Shown one piece after another: positions 1-7,703 of a DNA stretch of 53,908 nt (positions within the stretch are counted from its first letter, which is position 1; each line of letters opens with the position of its first letter). The DNA is from Archangium sp. Its GTDB lineage: Bacteria > Myxococcota > Myxococcia > Myxococcales > Myxococcaceae. Under the pieces are notes generated by a model, which was not told the origin of the DNA, made no database searches, and worked only from the letters and a program-made list of their open reading frames with translations. Location: assembly GCA_030681645.1 (NCBI GenBank), contig JAUXRX010000006.1:1-53908 (forward strand), read 5' to 3'. A program made the position numbers and the translations under genes.

Positions 1-369
1 GCAGTGCGAACGGAAGGGCTTCAAGATGCAGCCGTCGTTGCTGGCGAGCTCGGCGACGAGGTGCTTCTGCTCGAGGTTGATTTCCTTCTCGTAGCGCTCG
101 GCCAGCTGCACGCCCCAGCGCACGATCGTCTCGGACATCGACGAGAAGTAGATGTAGTCGGTGAAGACGTCCTTCGGGTCGAGCTGGTGCGTCAGCTGCA
201 CGTGCGAGCAGGTGGCGCAGAAGGCGATGGCCAGCGGCGCCTTCGTTTCCTTCGGGAAGTCGGCAGGGCCCGAGAGGAAGCTGTTCACCGGCGGCATGTC
301 GCCCAGAGAAAGGATCGGCTCAAGCTTCGCCTGGCCGCAGATACGGCAGTTGGGGATCGGGGTGGCCAT
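1..369 (-). CDS. Sugar C-methyltransferase-like SAM methyltransferase, N-terminal part (cut by left edge)
   Basis: Reading leftward from the ATG at 369-367, 123 codons stay open to the window edge, so only the N-terminus is present. It opens with a zinc-binding module: CRIC near residue 8, then CATC about 40 residues later, followed by the family pattern HVQLTH and DYIYFSS. The last visible part, VAELASNDGCIL, matches the glycine-rich SAM-binding start of the methyltransferase fold (usually EIASNDG). This architecture is typical of the N-terminal zinc-binding methyltransferases that C-methylate dTDP-deoxysugars (NovU/TylCIII-like), but O-methyltransferase relatives also exist. It is divergent from ugd with a 74-bp gap, so a shared promoter region is likely. 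The location beside dTDP-sugar genes supports a role in decorating an exopolysaccharide, O-antigen or glycoside sugar (inference). Confidence 0.8.
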   Translation of the reverse strand, partial: MATPIPNCRICGQAKLEPILSLGDMPPVNSFLSGPADFPKETKAPLAIAFCATCSHVQLTHQLDPKDVFTDYIYFSSMSETIVRWGVQLAERYEKEINLEQKHLVAELASNDGCILKPFRSHC

Positions 370-443
370 GTCAGTTCACTTTCGGGACGAGCAGTGAGGC
401 GTGACTCCTGCCACAGCTGCGACAACGCTGCTACACACGGCTG

Positions 444-1763
444 ATGCGCATCTCCGTCATCGGCGCTGGCTACGTCGGGCTCGTCGCGGGCACCTGCTTC
501 GCCGACTCGGGCAATGACGTGGTCTGCGTCGACATCGACCACCAGAAGGTCGACGCGCTGAACGCCGGCCGCATTCCCATCTACGAGCCCGGCCTCGAGG
601 ACCTGGTGAAGAAGAACGCCCGAGAGCAGCGGCTCTCGTTCACCACCGACCTCGCCGAAGCCGTCGGGCGATCCCAGGTGGTGTTCATCGCGGTCGGAAC
701 TCCACCCCTCGACGCAGCTCGGGGTGAACGGACCGGGGAAGCCGACCTGCAGTACGTGCTCGCCGCCGCCCGCGACATCGGCCGCGCGCTCACCGGCTAC
801 ACCGTCGTCGTCGACAAGAGCACCGTGCCCGTCGGCACCGCCGACCTGGTGCGCGAGGCGATCGCGAAGGAGACGAAGCACCCCTTCGACGTCGTCAGCA
901 ACCCCGAGTTCCTCAAGGAGGGCGCCGCGCTCGACGACTTCCTCAAGCCCGACCGGGTCGTCATCGGAACCGAATCTGACTCGGCCCGGGCGGTGATGGC
1001 TGAGCTCTACGGCCCCTTCGTCCGCACCGAGAACCCCATCATCTTCATGGACACCCGCTCGGCCGAGCTCACCAAGTACGCCGCCAACGCCATGCTCGCC
1101 ACCCGCATCTCCTTCATGAACGACATGGCCGCCCTCTGCGAGAAGGTCGGCGCCGACGTCGACCTCGTGCGCAAGGGCATGGGCGCCGACAAGCGCATCG
1201 GCTACCCCTTCCTCTTCCCCGGGGTCGGCTATGGGGGGAGCTGTTTTCCGAAAGACGTGAAGGCCCTCGTCGCCACCGCCCGCGAGCACGGCATCGAGTT
1301 CGACCTCCTCCGCGCCGTCGAGCGCACCAACGAGCGCCAGAAGAAGCTCCTCGTCGCCAAGGCCGTGAAGCACTTCGGTGGCGATTTGTCGGGGAAGACC
1401 TTCGCGGTGTGGGGCCTGGCGTTCAAGCCGAAGACCGATGACATGCGCGAGGCGCCGTCGGTCGAGGTCATCGAGGGCCTGCTCGGCAAGGGCGCTGCCA
1501 TTCGCGCGTTCGACCCCGTGGCGCAGGAGACTGCGCGCCGCGTGCTCAATGATCGCGTCACGTTCGTCGAGCGTCCGTATGACGCGCTCAGTGGGGCTGA
1601 TGCGCTGTTCGTCGTCACCGAGTGGAATGAGTTCCGGCACCCCGACTTCGAGCGCATGAAGGCGTTGATGAAGTCGCCCGTCGTGTTCGATGGGCGGAAC
1701 ATCTATTCGCCCGTGAAGATGAAGGAGCTGGGCTTCACCTGCTTCAGCGTCGGCCGGAAGTGA
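444..1763 (+). CDS. ugd: UDP-glucose 6-dehydrogenase
   Basis: 439 residues, the usual length. It oxidises UDP-glucose to UDP-glucuronate with two NAD+, in the cytoplasm. The N-terminal NAD-binding fold starts with VIGAGYVGLV (residues 4-13); the central domain carries NPEFLKEGAA; the catalytic thiol is Cys267 in GYGGSCFPKD; the C-terminal UDP-binding domain has AFKPKTDDMREAPS. All hallmark residues are present, so I expect an active enzyme. The ATG at 444 follows a short divergent spacer shared with the methyltransferase on the other strand; I see no strong Shine-Dalgarno. It is the first of four co-directional sugar-nucleotide genes, though a 97-bp gap separates it from rfbB. UDP-mannose or GDP-mannose dehydrogenases are relatives, but the sequence reads as the UDP-glucose type. 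Confidence 0.95.
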   Translation: MRISVIGAGYVGLVAGTCFADSGNDVVCVDIDHQKVDALNAGRIPIYEPGLEDLVKKNAREQRLSFTTDLAEAVGRSQVVFIAVGTPPLDAARGERTGEADLQYVLAAARDIGRALTGYTVVVDKSTVPVGTADLVREAIAKETKHPFDVVSNPEFLKEGAALDDFLKPDRVVIGTESDSARAVMAELYGPFVRTENPIIFMDTRSAELTKYAANAMLATRISFMNDMAALCEKVGADVDLVRKGMGADKRIGYPFLFPGVGYGGSCFPKDVKALVATAREHGIEFDLLRAVERTNERQKKLLVAKAVKHFGGDLSGKTFAVWGLAFKPKTDDMREAPSVEVIEGLLGKGAAIRAFDPVAQETARRVLNDRVTFVERPYDALSGADALFVVTEWNEFRHPDFERMKALMKSPVVFDGRNIYSPVKMKELGFTCFSVGRK

Positions 1764-1783
1764 TCGATGACGGGTCTTGTTTG

Positions 1784-1805
1784 CCCTCGCCCCTCGGCGC
1801 GAGGG
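1784..1805. repeat. Short hairpin between ugd and rfbB
   Basis: CCCTCG at 1784-1789 pairs with CGAGGG at 1800-1805, inside the 97-bp spacer. The G/A-rich right arm resembles the end of the REP-like family seen elsewhere in the window, so this may be a degenerate copy or a weak intergenic hairpin. Confidence 0.4.
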
Positions 1806-1860
1806 AGACACTTCGCCGCACTTGTTGACCCAGCGCACCTCTCTCACCTACGCGTGAGGG

Positions 1861-2880
1861 ATGAACGTCCTCGTCACCGGCGGCTGCGGGTTCATCGGGT
1901 CGAACCTGGTGAAGTACCTGAGGAAGCACCGGCCCTCGTGGAAGGTCGTCAACCTGGACAAGCTCACTTACGCCGGCAACCTCGAGAACCTCACTGACCT
2001 CGAGAACGATCCCCAGCATGTCTTCGTTCGCGGGGACATCGGCAACCGCGAGCTCGTCGACCACGTCATCCTGAAGGAGAAGATCGACGCGATCATGCAC
2101 CTCGCCGCCGAGAGCCATGTCGACCGCTCCATCCTCGGTCCCGAGGCCTTCATCGTTGCCAACGTGCTCGGCACCAACGTCCTCCTCGAGGCCGCTCGCC
2201 ACGCCAGGCTCTCCCGCTTCCTCATGGTCTCTACCGACGAGGTCTACGGCTCGCTCGGGCCCACTGGCCTCTTCACTGAGACCACTCCTCTCGATCCTTC
2301 GTCTCCGTACTCGTCGTCCAAGGCCGCCGCCGACCTCATCACGCTCGCCTACGAGCGCACCTTCGGGCTCGACGTAGTGGTCACCCGGTGCTCCAACAAC
2401 TACGGCCCGTACCAGTTCCCAGAGAAGCTCATTCCATTGATGGTCGCCAATGCCATCAACGACAAGCCGCTCCCCGTGTACGCCGATGGCACCAACGTTC
2501 GCGACTGGCTCCATGTCGAAGACCACTGCGCCGCGCTCACGCTGGCCCTCGAGAAGGGCAAGAAGGGCGAGTGCTACAACATCGGCGGGGACTCAGAGCG
2601 CCAGAACATTCAGATCGTCAAGGCCATCCTGGCTGTGGTGGGGAAGCCGGAGTCGCTCATCAAGTACGTCAAGGACCGCCCGGGGCATGACAAGCGGTAC
2701 GCCATCGATGCGTCGAAGAGTAGGCGCGAGCTCGGGTGGGCTCCGTCGCATGTGTTCGAGAAGGCTCTCGGCGACACCGTGAAGTGGTACCTCGACAACC
2801 GTCCCTGGTGGGAACGCATCGTCAGCGGCGCGTACAAGACGTACTTCGACTCGCAGTACGCAACGCGGCTGAAGGGTTGA
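1861..2880 (+). CDS. rfbB: dTDP-glucose 4,6-dehydratase
   Basis: 339 residues, standard for RmlB. It converts dTDP-glucose to dTDP-4-keto-6-deoxyglucose, the branch point to rhamnose and other deoxysugars. NAD-binding TGGCGFIGSN lies at residues 6-15; the catalytic region STDEVYG near residue 122 carries the Asp-Glu pair used for dehydration; the extended-SDR YxxxK is Y150-K154 (YSSSK). The substrate loop RCSNNYGPYQFPEKLIP is intact. The start ATG at 1861 follows GTGAGGG. It is 3 bp ahead of rfbD and forms the clear operon rfbB-rfbD-rfbA. Active by all visible criteria. Confidence 0.96.
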   Translation: MNVLVTGGCGFIGSNLVKYLRKHRPSWKVVNLDKLTYAGNLENLTDLENDPQHVFVRGDIGNRELVDHVILKEKIDAIMHLAAESHVDRSILGPEAFIVANVLGTNVLLEAARHARLSRFLMVSTDEVYGSLGPTGLFTETTPLDPSSPYSSSKAAADLITLAYERTFGLDVVVTRCSNNYGPYQFPEKLIPLMVANAINDKPLPVYADGTNVRDWLHVEDHCAALTLALEKGKKGECYNIGGDSERQNIQIVKAILAVVGKPESLIKYVKDRPGHDKRYAIDASKSRRELGWAPSHVFEKALGDTVKWYLDNRPWWERIVSGAYKTYFDSQYATRLKG

Positions 2881-2883
2881 CTC

Positions 2884-3816
2884 ATGAAGATGCGCGCGCT
2901 GGTGACCGGAGCCAATGGGTTGGTGGGCGGCAGGTTGGTGCGGCTGCTCGCTTCGCGGGGGCATGAGGTGTTCGCCATGGGGCGCGGGCACCAGCGAGTC
3001 TTGCCCTCGCCCCCTCATGGAGAGGAGACGATCCCTCAGTATGTTTCCGGCGATCTCGGGGATACCGACGGGCTGGCTCAGTCACTTCGCGAGATTCGCG
3101 CTGACGTCGTCATCAACTGCGCCGCCATGACCGACGTCGACGGCTGCGAACGCGAACCCTCTCACGCGTACACCGCCAACGTCGAAGGCGTCGCCACCCT
3201 CGCTCGCAGCGCTCGGGCGCTCGACTCGCACCTCCTCCAGGTCTCCACCGACTACGTCTTCGATGGGGACGCGGGTCCCTACGATGTGGATGCCATCCCC
3301 AACCCCCGCGGCGTCTACGCCATCACCAAGCACATGGGCGAAGAGGCTGTGCGCGCCCTGTGTCCCAGGGGCAAGTGGACCATCGCCCGCACAGCCGTCG
3401 TCTACGGCTGGCCCTCCACCGGGAAGAACAACTTCGGTTCGTGGCTGATCGAGGCGCTCGGCGCCGGGAAGACGGTCAAGCTCTTCACCGACCAGCGGGT
3501 GACACCCAGCCACGCCGGCAACGTGGCCGAGATGTTGGCCGAACTCGCAGAACGCCGCATGGCCGGCATCTGGCACACCAGCGGCGCCGACGTCGTCGAT
3601 CGAGTCAGCTTCGGGCAGAAGCTCTGCGCCCGCTTCGGGTTTGACCCCTCGCTCATCCACCCCAGCAAGATGGCCGATCTGAACCTGCCCACCCCACGAC
3701 CCGCGAAGAGCGGTCTCAATGTGAGCCGGACTCTCGAAGCACTCGGCGCGAAGCCGCTTGGGATCGACGCCGCCCTCGATCGTTTCTACGCTGAATACAA
3801 GGGAAGCACCTCATGA
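2884..3816 (+). CDS. rfbD: dTDP-4-dehydrorhamnose reductase
   Basis: 310 residues. It reduces dTDP-4-keto-rhamnose to dTDP-L-rhamnose. TGANGLVGG (residues 8-16) is the NAD(P) loop; STDYVFDG near residue 120 and Y145-K149 (YAITK) are the catalytic parts of the family. It begins 3 bp after rfbB and its stop overlaps rfbA by 4 bp (ATGA), so translation is coupled. Odd point: around residues 40-50 a stretch LPSPPHGEE breaks an otherwise conserved region and is encoded by DNA (about 3002-3027) resembling the right side of the REP-like repeats found between genes here. That may be a repeat fragment absorbed in frame (inference). Confidence 0.93.
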   Translation: MKMRALVTGANGLVGGRLVRLLASRGHEVFAMGRGHQRVLPSPPHGEETIPQYVSGDLGDTDGLAQSLREIRADVVINCAAMTDVDGCEREPSHAYTANVEGVATLARSARALDSHLLQVSTDYVFDGDAGPYDVDAIPNPRGVYAITKHMGEEAVRALCPRGKWTIARTAVVYGWPSTGKNNFGSWLIEALGAGKTVKLFTDQRVTPSHAGNVAEMLAELAERRMAGIWHTSGADVVDRVSFGQKLCARFGFDPSLIHPSKMADLNLPTPRPAKSGLNVSRTLEALGAKPLGIDAALDRFYAEYKGSTS

Positions 3817-4691
3817 AGGGCATCGTCCTCGCGGGTGGATCTGGAACGCGGCTGTACCCACTGACGCGCGTCGTCTCCAAGCAGCTCCTCCCGATCCACG
3901 ACAAGCCGATGGTGTACTACCCGATCAGCACGCTCCTCCTGGCCGGCATCCGCGAGATTCTCATCATCAGCACCCCGCAGGCCGTCCCGTCTTTTCGCGA
4001 GTTGCTGGGCGACGGCTCGCAGTGGGGCGTGTCGTTCTCATACGCAGAGCAGCCCAGCCCCGATGGCCTCGCCCAGGCCTTCATCATCGGCCGCGAGTTC
4101 GTGGGGAAGGACACCGTCTCGCTCGTGCTCGGCGACAACATCTTCTTCGGCGAGGGCTTCAGCGGAATTGTGCAGAAGGCCGCGAAGCTCACCACCGGCG
4201 CCACCGTGTTCGGCTACCAGGTGCGTGACCCTGAGCGGTACGGGGTGGTCGAGTTGGGCCGCGATGGGCAGGCCCTCTCGATCGAAGAGAAGCCAAAGTT
4301 GCCGAAGTCGAACTACGCCATCACCGGCCTCTACTTCTTCGACAACGACGTGCTCGACATCGCACGCACGCTCAGACCCTCCGCCCGTGGCGAACTCGAG
4401 ATCACCTCCGTCATCGAGGCATATCTTGAGCGCGGCACGCTGTCGGTCGAGGTCATGAGCCGCGGCTTCGCGTGGCTCGACACCGGCACCCACGAGTCGC
4501 TCATCCTCGCCTCCCAGTTCATTCACGTCATCGAGAGCCGGACGGGCCTCAAGGTCGCCTGCCTCGAGGAGATCTGTTGGCGAATGAAGTACCTCGATGA
4601 TGCACAGTTGGCGAAGCTCGCAGAGCCGATGCGGAAGAACGACTACGGGCAGTACCTCCTCTCGCTGTTGAAGCACCCCGATCGCCGCTGA
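3813..4691 (+). CDS. rfbA: Glucose-1-phosphate thymidylyltransferase
   Basis: 292 residues, typical of RmlA. It makes dTDP-glucose from dTTP and glucose-1-phosphate, the first step of the pathway. The pyrophosphorylase signature [11 protein letters not shown] is at residues 8-18, with SKQLLP shortly after; [11 protein letters not shown] and [20 protein letters not shown] are the sugar-binding and metal-binding parts. The start overlaps the rfbD stop by 4 bp. The group order is B-D-A; the epimerase rfbC, needed for rhamnose, is not in the window and may lie elsewhere, or the pathway may lead to a different 6-deoxysugar. Confidence 0.96.
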   Translation: MKGIVLAGGSGTRLYPLTRVVSKQLLPIHDKPMVYYPISTLLLAGIREILIISTPQAVPSFRELLGDGSQWGVSFSYAEQPSPDGLAQAFIIGREFVGKDTVSLVLGDNIFFGEGFSGIVQKAAKLTTGATVFGYQVRDPERYGVVELGRDGQALSIEEKPKLPKSNYAITGLYFFDNDVLDIARTLRPSARGELEITSVIEAYLERGTLSVEVMSRGFAWLDTGTHESLILASQFIHVIESRTGLKVACLEEICWRMKYLDDAQLAKLAEPMRKNDYGQYLLSLLKHPDRR

Positions 4692-4867
4692 ACGTCGACA
4701 CGGCCTCTCGGGCTGCTCGTTGTGACGCTCTACGCTCCGGAGTGCGAGCAGTCGATCTTGTGGAGCGACCCTGCGATCGGGATCGAGTGGCCGACCAGGA
4801 GCCCTTTGCTTTCGAAGAAGGACCTCGAGGCCAAGCCGCTTTCGAGTTTGAGGTAGGCGGTAGTCAG
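4692..4867. other. Gene-free gap after rfbA
   Basis: Lies between the convergent rfbA and the nucleotidyltransferase gene. A long-loop inverted pair CTGCTCG (about 4712) and CGAGCAG (about 4744) could form a weak transcription-ending structure. No convincing coding signal on either strand. Confidence 0.35.
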
Positions 4868-4910
4868 GCCCCTCACCCCGACCCTCTCCCCGCTTCGCAG
4901 GGAGAGGGAG
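4868..4910. repeat. REP-like palindromic repeat, copy 1
   Basis: Short-form copy of the dispersed family: CCCCTCACCCCG, then the hairpin CCCTCTCCCCGC / GCAGGGAGAGGG. It lies between convergent genes, where such repeats commonly act as terminators or mRNA-stabilising hairpins. Confidence 0.8.
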
Positions 4911-4914
4911 TTTG

Positions 4915-5490
4915 CTACTTGAGTTCCTCGACGAGTCGATCGAACTCCCGCTTGAGCCCCGTGGCCTCACAGGTCTGCTGCAGCTCTCCGAGGTCCAGGT
5001 CCGGGTTGCGGGCCACCAGCTCCAGCACGTCCAGCCTCGACTTCGGCCCTCCCGCGTACAGCTTGAGGGCGATGAGATCCTTCAGCGTCACCAGGCGCAG
5101 CTTTGATGGGGCCAGCCGGCCTTCCAGCGCGCCGTCGATCGCCCTCTGGCCCGGGTTCCGACGCGGTCGCAGCGGGTTGTAGAAGTTCACCACCTCGAGC
5201 TTGCGGATGCCTCCGCCCTCGATCACCAGCACGCCGCCCAGTGGGTCTTCAGTGTCGGGCAGCCGGCACTCGACCTCGAGCCCTGCCTCACGCAGCGTGC
5301 GCCCGACTCGCTGCAGCACCGTGAAAGGATCTGTCGCGCAGCCCAGGTCGAAGTCGCGCGTGTGACGCGGGTAGTTCCACGCCGCGCAGGCCATCGCGCC
5401 GATCACCGCTGATCTCGCCCCCGCCTCGTCCAGGAGCGCTTGCACCCGCTCCGCCACCTTCACCGTCTTCTTCATCACCGACCGGCTCAC
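4915..5490 (-). CDS. Nucleotidyltransferase-fold protein, possible toxin-like partner of the upstream RHH gene
   Basis: 191 residues from a GTG at 5490. The motif GAMACAAWNYPRHTRDFDLG (residues 31-50) has the helix, Arg-x-Thr and Asp46/Asp48 spacing of minimal nucleotidyltransferases (MNT/AbiEii-like and DUF6036-like proteins). Downstream KLRLVTLKDLIALKL is a common pattern in that group. The classic GS pair before the Asp motif is replaced by GA, so activity is not certain. Its GTG start overlaps the stop of the ribbon-helix-helix gene (GTGA, 4 bp), so the two are almost certainly co-translated. This layout resembles two-gene toxin-antitoxin modules, but I cannot show toxicity from sequence; an unrelated housekeeping role is possible. 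Confidence 0.7.
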   Translation of the reverse strand: MSRSVMKKTVKVAERVQALLDEAGARSAVIGAMACAAWNYPRHTRDFDLGCATDPFTVLQRVGRTLREAGLEVECRLPDTEDPLGGVLVIEGGGIRKLEVVNFYNPLRPRRNPGQRAIDGALEGRLAPSKLRLVTLKDLIALKLYAGGPKSRLDVLELVARNPDLDLGELQQTCEATGLKREFDRLVEELK

Positions 5491-5882
5491 CGGTGGGCCG
5501 CTCCCAGGTCGTCGTCACCCAGCTCCATCGCCTCGGCCATGCGCTCGTACGGGGTGAGCTTTCGCACCCGCGCGAGCTCTGCTCTCCAGGCCGCGTCGGC
5601 GCTGCGGCTCGGTCGTTGTCCCGGCATTCGCTCCGAGAGCTGCGGGAGTGGTACGGGCTGGGCGGTGAAGGTGCCGAGGTGACGGCTCACCAGTTCGCGT
5701 GGCGGCGCTGCCCCGAGCGGATCGTGGAGGAGAAGCAGCCGCCCTGCTCGAACTTCCATCGAGAGGCGGATGAAGTAGCTCACCGCCTCGGAGACCAGCT
5801 CGCTCCGGCTCAGGCCGAGCTCCCTCGCCAGCTTCGCGAGCTGCTTTCCGTCGGTGTCCGAGATGGTCGCGTCGACTCGCAT
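5487..5882 (-). CDS. Ribbon-helix-helix DNA-binding protein, antitoxin-like
   Basis: 131 residues from the ATG at 5882. Residues 1-45 (MRVDATISD, then a helix LAKLARELGLSRSELVSEAV) are a typical RHH fold: one beta strand followed by two helices, which dimerises and binds operator DNA. The C-terminal part ends in LTPYERMAEAMELGDDD, a helix type often found in partner-binding tails of small antitoxin-like proteins. An open frame extends upstream to 5972, but that part reads through a REP-like repeat, so I chose the internal ATG. Its stop overlaps the nucleotidyltransferase start by 4 bp. Auto-repression through the RHH domain is likely (inference). Confidence 0.75.
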   Translation of the reverse strand: MRVDATISDTDGKQLAKLARELGLSRSELVSEAVSYFIRLSMEVRAGRLLLLHDPLGAAPPRELVSRHLGTFTAQPVPLPQLSERMPGQRPSRSADAAWRAELARVRKLTPYERMAEAMELGDDDLGAAHR

Positions 5883-5927
5883 CGGTACCGTAGAAGTACT
5901 GCAGTTCTGCGGGGTGGTGCAAGTGAG

Positions 5928-5969
5928 CCCCTCACCCCAGCCCTCTCCCCGCTTCGCAGGGAGAGGGAG
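5928..5969. repeat. REP-like palindromic repeat, copy 2
   Basis: Same short form as at 4868-4910, here in the 90-bp spacer between the M1-like peptidase gene and the RHH gene, and just upstream of the RHH start. It could end transcription from the peptidase gene. Confidence 0.8.
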
Positions 5970-5972
5970 CAC

Positions 5973-7703
5973 CTATTCTCCGCTCAGCTGCTTCATCATG
6001 TTCTCCAGCTCCTTCACCATCTTCGGGTCGAGGCTCTTCGTTCCCCCCGTCAACATCGCGTCGAGATCCAGGATGCCCAGGTCTTCGTCGCCGTGGCTCT
6101 CGTTCCACCAGCGCTGCCGCAGCGCTTCGAGCTTCTTCGCTGACTTCGGGTTCTGCTTTGAGAGCTGCTCCGTCCACGTCTGGCTCGTCACCCAGCGGTA
6201 GCGGTTTCCTTCGACGTAGGTCCTCAAGGCCTTCTGCCACGCCTCGTCTCCCACCAGCTTCCGCTGCTCGTCGAACAACAACGGCGCCTTCCCGTAGATC
6301 AACGCCGCGTACTCCCGGTTCGACTGGTACTCGTGTGTCGCCCGGTTCGCTTTTCCGTCAGCGCCTCCCAGGAGGCGATGCAGGTGGTAGGCGGCCTTCA
6401 ACTGCCCCTCCCGCATCTGATCCGCCGCGGCTTTTCCCTGCCGCCACTCGAGCAGCAACAGCGCCAGGTGCTGCGTCAGCGCCTCGTCTGCCACCGGCTC
6501 GGCGATCGGATCGCTCCCCACCAACAGCGCCGTGTACTGGTGCGCCAGCTCGTGATCGATCGTGAACTCGAGCGTGTTCTTCATCAACTGCCCCAGGCCC
6601 GGCCCCAGCATCGCCATCACCATCGCGGCTTGATCGCCTCCCAGTCCCAGCGCCTCGAGCGGATCCGTCTGGCCGGACAGCAGCCCCGACGACACCGTGA
6701 TCAACCCCGCGAACTCCATGCCGCCCGCCCCGTTCACCAGCCGCATCTCGACCACTCGCAACGTCTTGAACGGGTAGGGGCCCAGCTTCGCCTCGAGCAG
6801 CTCGAGCGCCTTCCCCACGTGCTCCGTCACCTGCGCCGCCTGCTTCGGGTCGCCTCCCGGCAGCAGCACCGCTTCCACCGTCACCTCGCCCACCTGCTTC
6901 GTCGTCACCTTCGCGCCCTTCAGCAGCAGCAGCGGCAGCTCACGTGCGGCGGCGATCGTGTACGCGTAGCGCACCGCTCCTTCGCCCGTCGGCACCTCGC
7001 CTACCGCCTGCCCGCTCGACACCGCTCGCCACGCGGACGGCGCGGAGACGCTCACGATGAAGTTCGAGGGGTCGAAGGTCCCCAGGTCTCCCAGCCCCGA
7101 GGGGCCTTCGAAGAGCTTGCCCGCTCGCTCGGGGGGAATCATCGGCATGAGCCCCACCAGGGACACCACGTCGTCGCTCGCCGCGAACGCGCCGTAGTCG
7201 CCCACCGGCCCGTCGACCTGCAGCGTCGTCAGCCCTCCCGCGTCTTTCCGGAGCCTGGGCACTCGCGCCTTGAGCTCGACCTCTACCGTCACCTGCTGGC
7301 CCTTTTCGACGTCCAGCTTCAGCCGGTAGAGCGAGGGGTCTGGTTGGGCCAGGCCCACCGCCACTCCGTTCACCTTCGCTCTCGAGAGGACGACGGCCCC
7401 CGGGTGGTTCGCGTTCGGCGTGCAGCGCAGGAAGAGCTCGGCCGTCTTGACCGTGATGGTCAGCGACACCTTGCCCGTCACCAGCCTCGCGGAGGGATCC
7501 ACCACGAAGTCACCGCGGTAGAGGGGGAGTTGGCCGGCGTCTCCGAGGACTGCTTCCACCCGGGCTCGCTCGCCTGGTCGCAGGGAGGTGAGGGCGATCT
7601 GCGCTTCCGGGCTGAGGTCGGCGGCGAAGCAGGGGAGGGCGACCAGGACGCTCGCCGTCAGCGCGCGGAGAAGGTGGTGGATGGCGTGCTCACTCTTTGA
7701 CAT
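5973..7703 (-). CDS. Secreted M1-family-like zinc metallopeptidase
   Basis: 576 residues with an N-terminal signal peptide (hydrophobic LLRALTASVLVALPCFA, cleavage near residue 27). The gluzincin pattern is complete: H384-E385-x-x-H388 followed 18 residues later by E407 (HEXXH-x18-E), the exact M1 spacing. GGMEFAG at 327-333 stands for the exopeptidase GxMEN loop, with Phe in place of Asn. A downstream Tyr in EYAALIYGKAPLLF is a candidate transition-state residue. The N-terminal half is beta-rich as in M1 enzymes; the C-terminal helical domain is much shortened. A periplasmic or secreted peptidase is expected; the substrate is unknown. The start overlaps the upstream nuclease gene by 14 bp. 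Confidence 0.85.
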   Translation of the reverse strand: MSKSEHAIHHLLRALTASVLVALPCFAADLSPEAQIALTSLRPGERARVEAVLGDAGQLPLYRGDFVVDPSARLVTGKVSLTITVKTAELFLRCTPNANHPGAVVLSRAKVNGVAVGLAQPDPSLYRLKLDVEKGQQVTVEVELKARVPRLRKDAGGLTTLQVDGPVGDYGAFAASDDVVSLVGLMPMIPPERAGKLFEGPSGLGDLGTFDPSNFIVSVSAPSAWRAVSSGQAVGEVPTGEGAVRYAYTIAAARELPLLLLKGAKVTTKQVGEVTVEAVLLPGGDPKQAAQVTEHVGKALELLEAKLGPYPFKTLRVVEMRLVNGAGGMEFAGLITVSSGLLSGQTDPLEALGLGGDQAAMVMAMLGPGLGQLMKNTLEFTIDHELAHQYTALLVGSDPIAEPVADEALTQHLALLLLEWRQGKAAADQMREGQLKAAYHLHRLLGGADGKANRATHEYQSNREYAALIYGKAPLLFDEQRKLVGDEAWQKALRTYVEGNRYRWVTSQTWTEQLSKQNPKSAKKLEALRQRWWNESHGDEDLGILDLDAMLTGGTKSLDPKMVKELENMMKQLSGE

